Shown: piece by piece, positions 1 through 5,109 of the stretch
Layout: each line of letters starts with the position of its first letter
How positions within the stretch are numbered: the first letter of the stretch is position 1
NCBI GenBank assembly: GCA_028287415.1
Contig: JAQBPS010000162.1
Coordinates: 1-5,109 of the forward strand
Origin: Bacillota bacterium
Lineage (GTDB): Bacteria; Bacillota; Sulfobacillia; Symbiobacteriales; Symbiobacteriaceae
Reading direction: 5' to 3'
DNA: 5,109 bases
Program-made: the position numbers and the translations under genes
The notes under the pieces: model-generated
What the model was told of the DNA's origin: nothing
Seen by the model: only the letters and a program-made list of their open reading frames with translations
Databases searched by the model: none

Positions 1-34
1 TCCAGGGCGATCGGGCCCGCACCATTGTCAGCTG

Positions 35-2131
35 TTACCGGTCTCCGACCACATCCACATCACTAGCCTTCACGAAGGCATAGCGGTGGTTGAACTGAAT
101 CCGGTAGTACTCGTCCGTTCCGTTCACCTGGACGTTGTAAGCATGGGGATCCACCGAGAAGATATTCGCATAGTAGTAGTCGCTGCGGACCTTCTCTGCC
201 GCCGCATATGCCTGCCCTTCCGGGATCGTGTACCCGAGCGACGTGATGCTGCGCACTGGAATGCCGGCCGGGTATGCCTGCGCCTCCGGCCAGGCCGCCC
301 CATAGACTGTAATCGCGCCCCGGCCCGCCTTTGGCTTGACCACCAGCGCTCTGCCAGGCTGAGCCTCGTCACTGTACGGATTGTACAGCCACGCCTTCTG
401 GCCACCATACCAGATGGCAGTCCAGTCGCCCTCATAACCGGCAAGTGCATAGGTCTGGCCGGTGCGGGCCTTGTCCCCCCAGTTGGACGCCGCCCGCGGG
501 TCGACGCCTGCCATGGCACTGTCACCGATCAGGGGAGCGTCGAAGCTGGGGGCACTGTACAGGTAGACAAAGTTAGACGGCTGGGGCGTCAGGCCGGTCA
601 TCACAGGCTGGTTGGCCACAAAATTCGGGTGGATGGTCACAACCGAACCGCGCCCCTGGCCCTGATCCTGACCCTGACCCTGGGCCTGACCCTGGGCCTG
701 ACCCTGATCCTGGCCCTGACCCTGGCCTTGACCCTGATCCTGGCCCTGAGCCTGGCTCTGACCCTGGCTCTGACCCTGGCCCTGGTGATCGGGGCCCCCC
801 ATCAGCTGCATGTAGTGGTCCCAGTCCCAGTAGGGGCCCGGATCCCAGTGCATGCGCCGCTCGCTGTACGCCGTCAGGCCCGGAACCTCATCGTGCCCGA
901 TGATGTGGGCCCGGTCGAGCGGGATCGCATACTTGTCGGCGAGGTACTTGACCAGCCGGGCTGAGGCCCGGTACATCTGCTCGGTGTACCAGGTGCCATT
1001 CGTGGCGTAGCCCTCATGCTCAATGCCGATTGAGTGCATGTTGACCCACCAGTTACCAGCCTGCCAGGCAACATCCTTGGTCTTCACCAGCTGTGTAATC
1101 TCGCCATCGGACGAGCGGATGATGTAATGCGCCGACGTGTATGCGACCGAAGAGGTATGCCACCAGTCGATTACCGGCTGATACGGTGCCTCTGTATCGT
1201 GGATCACAATGTAACGGATCTGCGGACCAAACACCGGCCGGTCAGCTGTGTCGTAGTTGCCGTAGTCGGTCGGATCGTTCGGGGCGTTCTGCTGGTAAGC
1301 GGCCGGGATGAACCGGCAGGGCAGGCCCGGCGGGCACTCGGCGCCCGAGCGCTGCGGATTGCGCAGGGCCAGGGGCTGAGCGGTGGTGCGATCCGGTGCC
1401 ACGCTCCGGGCGGCCAGCCGCACCTGATCGCCCTCGGCGGTCTGCCGCTCGGCGCCCGCGCCCAGCGTCTGGTAGACCTCGTCGGCGAAGCTGAGGGCGA
1501 CATCGGCCTCCTGGGATCCGCTGTACTTGGCGACAGCGCCGTACCAGCCCGCCTCATCCGCCGGTAGCTGTCCGTTCGTCTCGCGGGCGTACTGCGCCAG
1601 CAGCGCTGCCGCACCGCGGATGTTGTGCGCGGCGTCCCGCTTCAGCACCGCCGGATCGAGACCCAGCAGCTTTGCAGCAGCGTCCAGGGTGTGCCGGCCG
1701 GGGTCATCCTGAGTGGCAGCGCTGGTTGCCGACCCGGCGGACGAAGTGCCCGGCGTTGTCCCGCCCTCGGCCTGATCCCCCTTGCCGGCCTGGCCTTGGC
1801 TGTACTGGGTCGCTCCGCTCACCTGGGTGAGATGCATCACCCCATAGCCGCCGGCGACGCTGGGCTCGCCCTGGTGCTGGTCCCAGCGCGAGAGGTTATA
1901 AGCGACCGCAAGCAGGATGCGCTCAGGCACTCCGAACTCCTGGGATGCCGCGCTGAATGCTGCCTGCAACTGGCCGGGCGCGTCCGGGGCCGGTGCTGCA
2001 TTCGTCGTGCCTGCCGGTGCCGCGAGCGCGGCCGGGACCCCGCCGAACGGCGCAAGGGCTGCAGCCAGCAGGCAAGTCGTCGTAAGCGGGACGAGCAAAC
2101 GCCGCCATCCGGGTCGAGTAGCGCGTGGCAA
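35..2131 (-). CDS. Secreted modular N-acetylmuramoyl-L-alanine amidase (PGRP/Amidase_2) with lysozyme-like N-terminus and SH3-like C-terminus
   Basis: This is a predicted extracytoplasmic zinc amidase that cuts the bond between MurNAc and L-Ala in peptidoglycan. Numbering is from the TTG start at 2131 (698 aa); an ATG at 2161 would add 10 residues but would place the AGGAGG ribosome site inside the gene. Residues 1-37 form a signal peptide: an Arg-rich start, a hydrophobic core, and ALA before the likely cleavage site. Residues about 50-225 resemble the lysozyme/SLT-like region of actinobacterial amidases (GVPERILLAVAY, SRWD, GGYGVMHLT), interrupted by a Gly/Ser/Thr-rich insert at about 111-143. 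Residues about 273-435 are the amidase domain. The expected zinc ligands are His311 (IVIHDTE), His413 (IIGHDE) and Asp430 (HWDPG), and Glu371 sits in the SIGIEHEG motif. The only cysteines of the mature protein, 266 and 272, may form a disulfide. Residues 450-492 are a Gln-X linker, and about 520-694 look like two SH3-type wall-binding modules. The gene is monocistronic within view. The amidase call is strong; the physiological role (wall turnover, sporulation or lysis) is unknown. Confidence 0.9.
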   Translation of the reverse strand: MPRATRPGWRRLLVPLTTTCLLAAALAPFGGVPAALAAPAGTTNAAPAPDAPGQLQAAFSAASQEFGVPERILLAVAYNLSRWDQHQGEPSVAGGYGVMHLTQVSGATQYSQGQAGKGDQAEGGTTPGTSSAGSATSAATQDDPGRHTLDAAAKLLGLDPAVLKRDAAHNIRGAAALLAQYARETNGQLPADEAGWYGAVAKYSGSQEADVALSFADEVYQTLGAGAERQTAEGDQVRLAARSVAPDRTTAQPLALRNPQRSGAECPPGLPCRFIPAAYQQNAPNDPTDYGNYDTADRPVFGPQIRYIVIHDTEAPYQPVIDWWHTSSVAYTSAHYIIRSSDGEITQLVKTKDVAWQAGNWWVNMHSIGIEHEGYATNGTWYTEQMYRASARLVKYLADKYAIPLDRAHIIGHDEVPGLTAYSERRMHWDPGPYWDWDHYMQLMGGPDHQGQGQSQGQSQAQGQDQGQGQGQGQDQGQAQGQAQGQGQDQGQGRGSVVTIHPNFVANQPVMTGLTPQPSNFVYLYSAPSFDAPLIGDSAMAGVDPRAASNWGDKARTGQTYALAGYEGDWTAIWYGGQKAWLYNPYSDEAQPGRALVVKPKAGRGAITVYGAAWPEAQAYPAGIPVRSITSLGYTIPEGQAYAAAEKVRSDYYYANIFSVDPHAYNVQVNGTDEYYRIQFNHRYAFVKASDVDVVGDR
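655..786 (-). repeat. Hexanucleotide tandem array, 22 imperfect units, encoding a (Gln-X)22 linker
   Basis: On the plus strand the array is 22 consecutive units of CCTGRN type (CCTGAC, CCTGGC, CCTGAT, CCTGGG and a few one-base variants such as CTTGAC and TCTGAC). It covers 132 bp without interruption. Read in the amidase frame, each unit is one Gln codon plus one small or acidic residue (Gly, Ala, Ser or Asp). All Gln codons are CAG except one CAA, at unit 727-732. The linker joins the zinc amidase domain to the C-terminal binding modules. Because six bases equal two codons, gain or loss of units would not shift the frame, so length variation between strains is plausible (inference). Confidence 0.93.
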
Positions 2132-2139
2132 TCGGAAAC

Positions 2140-2145
2140 CCTCCT
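2140..2145 (-). promoter_or_regulatory. Shine-Dalgarno AGGAGG for the amidase, selecting a TTG start
   Basis: The minus strand reads AGGAGG here, followed by 8 nt and then TTG at 2131-2129. Starting at that TTG gives a conventional signal peptide beginning MPRATRPGWRR. The ATG at 2161 would instead translate the ribosome site into the acidic stretch SEEEG ahead of the signal peptide, which is atypical for an exported protein, and I see no comparable ribosome site upstream of that ATG. Confidence 0.8.
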
Positions 2146-2216
2146 CTTCTGAAACGTACATACAAGGGGAAGGTTTCTATAGATTTTGCTAACAATCCTC
2201 TACCAATTTGTATACA

Positions 2217-2243
2217 TTGACGATTTGCGCCTGATTGTAAAAT
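2217..2243 (+). promoter_or_regulatory. Candidate sigma-A-type promoter for the S9 peptidase
   Basis: TTGACG at 2217-2222 matches the -35 consensus at five of six positions. TAAAAT at 2238-2243 matches the -10 consensus at five of six, and TG immediately precedes it. The spacer is 15 nt, shorter than the usual 16-18, which lowers confidence. It lies in the AT-rich trough and would give a leader of roughly 245 nt. The palindrome TGTATACA (2209-2216) directly abuts the -35 box and could be an operator (speculative). Confidence 0.35.
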
Positions 2244-2381
2244 TCCGTGTCCTGCTGGCATATCTTGCTGAGGCAGCGGCCTGGCACGGCTCCCTGCATC
2301 TTCGCAGCGCCCCTGTGAGAGGTTTCAGCAAGCCCGTACCGAATTTAGTTTGCTTGGGGCAATCAATCCGGGGGGCGATTG

Positions 2382-2395
2382 GCCGCCTGGGCGGC
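2382..2395 (+). other. Short GC hairpin in the S9 peptidase leader
   Basis: GCCGC and GCGGC form a perfect 5-bp stem around the loop CTGG (a sixth C-G pair would leave a 2-nt loop). No T-tract follows, so it is not an obvious intrinsic terminator. In GC-rich DNA such a stem can occur by chance; it is listed because it is the clearest secondary structure I found in the leader. Confidence 0.3.
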
Positions 2396-2481
2396 ACGCC
2401 TGCCTTATATCGTGTTCATTTTGTGGATGGCTCACAAGCAGCGACTTGGGCTCATCCCCACCCTGGCCAAAAAGCGATCGC

Positions 2482-2488
2482 AGAGGAG
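2482..2488 (+). promoter_or_regulatory. Ribosome binding site AGAGGAG for the S9 peptidase
   Basis: AGAGGAG ends 8 nt before ATG at 2497. This fixes the start at 2497 and rejects the in-frame ATG at 2350, whose extra 49 residues look like translated leader sequence with no family similarity that I recognise. Confidence 0.8.
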
Positions 2489-2496
2489 CATGCCGC

Positions 2497-4410
2497 ATGG
2501 AAAAGCCGTACGGATCCTGGAAGTCCCCCCTTACCGCGGAGCTGGTAACCGCTGCGTCGCTCAAGTTCGAACAGATCGCCCTGGACGGAAACGACATCTA
2601 CTGGACGGAATCCCGCCCGGCGGAGGGCGGCCGCAGTGTGATCGTGCGGCGGACGCCGGACGGACGCCGCACCGATCTGACCCCGGCACCCTTCAATGTG
2701 CGCACCCGCGTCCACGAATACGGGGGCGGGGCCTATACGGCCGTCGACGGCACCCTCTTCTTTACGAACTTTGCCGACCAGCATCTCTATCGCCAGGAGC
2801 CCGGCGGGGAGCCGATTGCGGTGCATACCGAACCTGGCATACGCCACGCGGACTTCAGTGCGGACCGGGAGCGGCACCGGCTGATCTGCGTCCGGGAGGA
2901 CCACAACGCGGCCGGCCAGCCGGTCAACACGCTGGTCGCCCTCGCCACGGATGGCAGCGCTGTGCAAGCACTGGTGTCGGGGAATGACTTCTACGCATCC
3001 CCGCGGGTCAGCCCGGACGGCAAACGACTTGCGTGGCTCACCTGGAACCACCCGAACATGCCGTGGGACGGCACAGAACTCTGGGTCGGCGAGATTGGGG
3101 CAGACGGCGCCCTCGGCCGCACGGAGCTGGTGGCGGGTAGCGAGCACGAGTCGATCTTTCAGCCGGAGTGGTCGCCCGCCGGTATGCTCCATTTCATCTC
3201 GGACCGCACGGGCTGGTGGAACCTGTACCGCTGGGCGGACGGCGACGTGGTACCGTTGGTGCGCACGGAGGCCGAGTTCGGCAAGCCACAATGGCAGTTC
3301 AATATGGCCACGTACGGGTTTGCTGATGGCGACCGGATCATCTGCAAGTACACGAAAGATGGCGCCGACCAGCTTGCGAGCCTGGACGTCCCGTCGGGCA
3401 CGCTCACACCCATCCCGCTGCCGTACACACACTTCGATCAGGTCCGGGCAGCCAGGGAGTTTGCCGCCGTCATCGCAGGCGGTGCAGGTGAATTCTCCGC
3501 CATGGTCCGGATCGATCTGGCGACCGGCAAGCCGGAGGTCCTGCGCCGCAGCGTGGAGCAGACCATCGACCGCGGCCTCGTCTCCGTCGCCCGCACCGTT
3601 CAGTTCCCCACCGAGGGCGGACTGACGGCGTACGGCTACTTCTACCAGCCCGCGAATCGGGCGTTCACGGCCCCCGCCGGTGAACGCCCCCCGCTGATCG
3701 TGCTGAGCCATGGCGGTCCCACCGGCGCGACATCTGCCGTCCTCCACCTCGGGATTCAGTTCTGGACAAGCCGGGGCTTTGCCGTGCTGGACGTGGACTA
3801 CGGCGGCAGCACAGGGTATGGCCGTGCCTACCGGGAACGGCTGAACGGCAACTGGGGCATCGTCGACGTCGCCGACTGCGCCGCCGGGGCCCGCTACCTC
3901 GCGGCGCAGGGGCTGGTCGATGGCAGCAGAATGGCGATCAAGGGTGGCAGCGCCGGCGGCTATACCACCCTGGCAGCGCTCGCGTTCACCGACGTCTTCC
4001 AGGCCGGCGTCAGCTACTATGGTGTGAGTGACCTGAAGGCGCTGGCCGAGGAGACCCACAAATTCGAGTCCCGGTACCTTGACGGCCTGGTCGGTCCGTA
4101 CCCAGCCGCGGCGGAGCTTTACCATAGCCGCTCACCGATCCACCACACGGAAAAGCTGGCCTGCCCGGTGCTCTTCCTACAAGGGCTTGACGACAAGGTG
4201 GTCCTGCCCAACCAGGCGGAGCTCATGGTCTCTGCCCTTGAGCAGAAAGGCATCCCTGTGGCCTACGTCGCTTTTGAGGGCGAGGGGCACGGCTTCCGTA
4301 AGGCTGCGAACCAGCAGCGTGCGCTGGAGGCGGAGCTGTCCTTCTATAGCCGGATCTTCGCGTTCGATCCGGCTGATCCGGTGCCGCCGTTGGCGATCAC
4401 GAACTTGTAA
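2497..4410 (+). CDS. S9 family serine peptidase (prolyl oligopeptidase / acylaminoacyl-peptidase-like)
   Basis: This 637-aa protein is predicted to hydrolyse short peptides in the cytoplasm; it has no signal peptide or membrane segment. It begins with the PYGSW motif common at the N-terminus of this subfamily. A beta-propeller follows to about residue 350, with repeated elements such as SPDGKRLAW (from 172), PWDGTELW (189-196) and QPEWSP (222-227). The alpha/beta-hydrolase domain occupies about 365-637. It carries the oxyanion segment SHGGP (404-408), DYGGSTGYG (434-442), the nucleophile Ser485 in GGSAGG, Asp566 in QGLDDKVV, and His598 in GEGHGF, so the Ser-Asp-His triad is complete. The C-terminus (PLAITNL) resembles the usual ending of the family, so the protein looks full length. 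It follows a long leader and overlaps the convergent nucleotidyltransferase gene by 234 bp. The exact specificity (dipeptidyl, acylaminoacyl or oligopeptidase) cannot be read from sequence. Confidence 0.93.
   Translation: MEKPYGSWKSPLTAELVTAASLKFEQIALDGNDIYWTESRPAEGGRSVIVRRTPDGRRTDLTPAPFNVRTRVHEYGGGAYTAVDGTLFFTNFADQHLYRQEPGGEPIAVHTEPGIRHADFSADRERHRLICVREDHNAAGQPVNTLVALATDGSAVQALVSGNDFYASPRVSPDGKRLAWLTWNHPNMPWDGTELWVGEIGADGALGRTELVAGSEHESIFQPEWSPAGMLHFISDRTGWWNLYRWADGDVVPLVRTEAEFGKPQWQFNMATYGFADGDRIICKYTKDGADQLASLDVPSGTLTPIPLPYTHFDQVRAAREFAAVIAGGAGEFSAMVRIDLATGKPEVLRRSVEQTIDRGLVSVARTVQFPTEGGLTAYGYFYQPANRAFTAPAGERPPLIVLSHGGPTGATSAVLHLGIQFWTSRGFAVLDVDYGGSTGYGRAYRERLNGNWGIVDVADCAAGARYLAAQGLVDGSRMAIKGGSAGGYTTLAALAFTDVFQAGVSYYGVSDLKALAEETHKFESRYLDGLVGPYPAAAELYHSRSPIHHTEKLACPVLFLQGLDDKVVLPNQAELMVSALEQKGIPVAYVAFEGEGHGFRKAANQQRALEAELSFYSRIFAFDPADPVPPLAITNL
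4177..4410. other. 234-bp convergent overlap between peptidase 3' end and nucleotidyltransferase 3' end
   Basis: The peptidase TAA at 4408-4410 reads as the Leu codon TTA (residue 217 from the TTG at 5058) of the nucleotidyltransferase. That frame then stays open to TAG at 4179-4177. The plus-strand reading is clearly genuine: it encodes the catalytic Asp566 and His598. The minus-strand reading here is Arg-rich and shows no family features, as expected for a shadow frame. No intergenic space separates the two genes. Confidence 0.85.
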
Positions 4411-5109
4411 GCGCTCCAGCAGGGTGCGATCAAAGAGCGGCGCCGGTGCGCCGCGGTAAGCGTCCAGCGCAAGCGGGGCGAGGGGGCGATACACCGCGGG
4501 CAGGGCGCTCTCCGCCCAGAGGCCTGCCTCCAGCTTGGAGCAGATCACCGCCTCACGCAGGTACCAGAGGACCCGGCAGAGGTTCAGCACCCCGTAGACC
4601 GGGTCTGCGAGGATGCCATCACGGGCAGCCGCAAAATCGTCCAGAATCGCCACCAGGTAGTCGCTGCGGGGCACTGAAGGAAACATGGCAGCCACCGGCG
4701 GACCGTACAGGGCAATCCCCCGCTCTCGCAAGATCGTCAGGTGGGCCGCCAGATCCGGGTCCTGCTTGCTGCCATCTTTCAGGGTGCGCCACTCGCCCGC
4801 CAGAAAGGGCTCACGCCTCCCCTCGCTATAGTGGAAGTCGAACGGCAGCGGATGCCGCCACGCCGCAAGTTCCGCCGCCCGCACACAATGGAACTCCAAA
4901 TCCTGGGGGCACCGGGACGCCGTGAGCAGCAGGTTCACCAGTTGCTCCTTGACCACGCCATCGAGCCCGTGCCGGGTAATCGCCAGCAGGTCGATATCCT
5001 TCGGCGCAGGGTTCGGTGTGCCCATCGCCAGGGAGCCATGCAGGTACAGGCCAAGCAAGTTCGGTCCGAGTTGCCTCCGAAGGTTCGCCAGGAAGCCCTC
5101 GACCTGGTT
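4177..5109 (-). CDS. Putative AadA-like aminoglycoside nucleotidyltransferase (DUF4111 C-terminal domain), 5' partial
   Basis: This gene is predicted to transfer a nucleotide (AMP) to an aminoglycoside-like substrate. The frame is open to the window edge: 17 further codons precede the TTG at 5058 and continue naturally into the conserved strand, so the true start lies outside. By comparison with AadA about 10 residues are missing. Numbered from the TTG, the nucleotidyltransferase signature is HGS at 7-9 plus DID at 21-23, the metal-binding Asp pair. Glu55 in DLEFH is the likely counterpart of the catalytic Glu of AadA. The helical C-terminal domain (about 100-216) has family-like segments: DPDLAAHLTILRERG, LYGPP, LNLCRVLWYLRE and LPAVYRPLA. 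Residues 217-293 are encoded antisense to the peptidase gene and do not resemble the family end, so the native C-terminus seems replaced. Resistance is not proven; many chromosomal members have no known substrate. Confidence 0.8.
   Translation of the reverse strand, partial: NQVEGFLANLRRQLGPNLLGLYLHGSLAMGTPNPAPKDIDLLAITRHGLDGVVKEQLVNLLLTASRCPQDLEFHCVRAAELAAWRHPLPFDFHYSEGRREPFLAGEWRTLKDGSKQDPDLAAHLTILRERGIALYGPPVAAMFPSVPRSDYLVAILDDFAAARDGILADPVYGVLNLCRVLWYLREAVICSKLEAGLWAESALPAVYRPLAPLALDAYRGAPAPLFDRTLLERLQVRDRQRRHRISRIEREDPAIEGQLRLQRTLLVRSLTEAVPLALKSDVGHRDAFLLKGRDHELRLVGQDHLVVKPL
4437..4454. terminator. Perfect 7-bp hairpin at the convergent junction, possible weak bidirectional terminator
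   Basis: GCGGCGC and GCGCCGC form a perfect 7-bp stem around the loop CGGT, starting 27 nt after the peptidase stop codon and inside the nucleotidyltransferase coding region. On the plus strand it is followed by GGTAAGCG, with no T-tract. On the minus strand TCTTTG follows, only weakly T-rich. It is the only good candidate for ending peptidase transcription, but it could also be chance in GC-rich coding DNA. Confidence 0.25.

Larger units (their letters stand above)
2132..2496. other. Divergent intergenic control region between amidase and S9 peptidase
   Basis: No convincing gene lies here. The 100 bp at 2151-2250 contain 37 G or C bases, far below the surrounding GC-rich coding DNA, as expected for promoters. 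This part includes the 8-bp palindrome TGTATACA at 2209-2216. The remainder, 2250-2496, is GC-rich and forms a long untranslated leader for the peptidase if transcription starts near 2250. It contains a short hairpin at 2382-2395 and ends in the peptidase ribosome site. I could not identify a riboswitch or T-box in it. No strong sigma-A promoter facing the amidase could be assigned on the minus strand, although A/T-rich elements such as TTGGTA and TATAGA occur between 2175 and 2210. Confidence 0.6.

Noticed and set aside
655..786. Tandem repeats as a possible CRISPR or non-coding satellite
   Set aside because: Units are six bases with no spacers and stay in the amidase frame, so this is a coding low-complexity linker.
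86..964. 292-residue open frame on the plus strand
   Set aside because: It is antisense to the amidase. Its Leu-Thr-Leu repeat is only the opposite-strand reading of the Gln-X hexamer array.
2060..2080. Cys20 in the amidase signal peptide as a lipoprotein site
   Set aside because: The preceding residues are TTT, which do not fit a lipobox (Gly, Ala or Ser is needed at -1), and an ALA cleavage site lies further on.
2389..2401. Faint resemblance of GGGCGGCACGCC to the T-box core
   Set aside because: The core TGGNACC is not matched, no terminator follows, and the gene downstream is not an aminoacyl-tRNA synthetase or amino-acid gene.
2350..2496. Upstream in-frame ATG extension of the S9 peptidase
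   Set aside because: The strong AGAGGAG site and the family PYGSW start point to ATG at 2497; the extra residues look like leader sequence.
2452..4125. 557-residue open frame on the minus strand
   Set aside because: It lies wholly antisense to the S9 peptidase, whose catalytic motifs are unmistakable. Long antisense frames are common in GC-rich codons, and this one shows no domain I recognise.
4446..4925. 159-residue plus-strand open frame
   Set aside because: It is antisense to the conserved nucleotidyltransferase; its Pro/Gly/Arg-rich composition is typical of a shadow frame.
5056..5058. TTG at 5058 as the start of the nucleotidyltransferase
   Set aside because: The upstream 17 codons are open and read like the family N-terminus leading into the HGS strand, so the gene continues beyond the window.

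Overview
This 5.1 kb window holds three protein-coding genes of a high-GC bacterium, with one divergent promoter region and one unusual convergent junction. The organism is probably monoderm (Gram-positive type). The reasons are strong AGGAGG-type ribosome binding sites, a likely TTG start, and a secreted modular peptidoglycan amidase with no outer-membrane features. Symbiobacterium-like Firmicutes, Actinomycetota or Ktedonobacteria-like Chloroflexota would all fit; the sequence alone does not decide.

Layout. Positions 1-34 lie downstream of the first gene and hold nothing I can name. Positions 35-2131 (minus) encode a secreted N-acetylmuramoyl-L-alanine amidase. In order it has a signal peptide, a lysozyme-like N-terminal region that seems to lack the catalytic Glu, a zinc amidase (PGRP/Amidase_2) domain, a Gln-Gly linker encoded by 22 hexanucleotide units, and two C-terminal SH3-like modules. 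Positions 2132-2496 are the divergent control region, whose gene-1 side is strikingly AT-rich (37% GC over 2151-2250). Positions 2497-4410 (plus) encode a cytoplasmic S9 (prolyl oligopeptidase family) serine peptidase with a complete Ser-Asp-His triad. Positions 4177-5109 (minus) encode a putative AadA-like aminoglycoside nucleotidyltransferase whose 5' end lies beyond the window.

The most unusual structural point is the convergent junction. The nucleotidyltransferase frame does not stop near the peptidase stop codon. It runs 234 bp into the peptidase gene on the opposite strand, so its last 77 residues are antisense peptidase sequence. The peptidase has its family-typical C-terminus, so the nucleotidyltransferase probably lost its own last dozen or so residues and stop codon.

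The three genes do not form an operon and share no evident pathway. The amidase acts on the cell wall outside the cell, the peptidase on cytoplasmic peptides, and the nucleotidyltransferase possibly on an aminoglycoside or similar small molecule. I see no tRNA, rRNA, CRISPR array, insertion sequence or phage gene, and no convincing undescribed multi-gene system.
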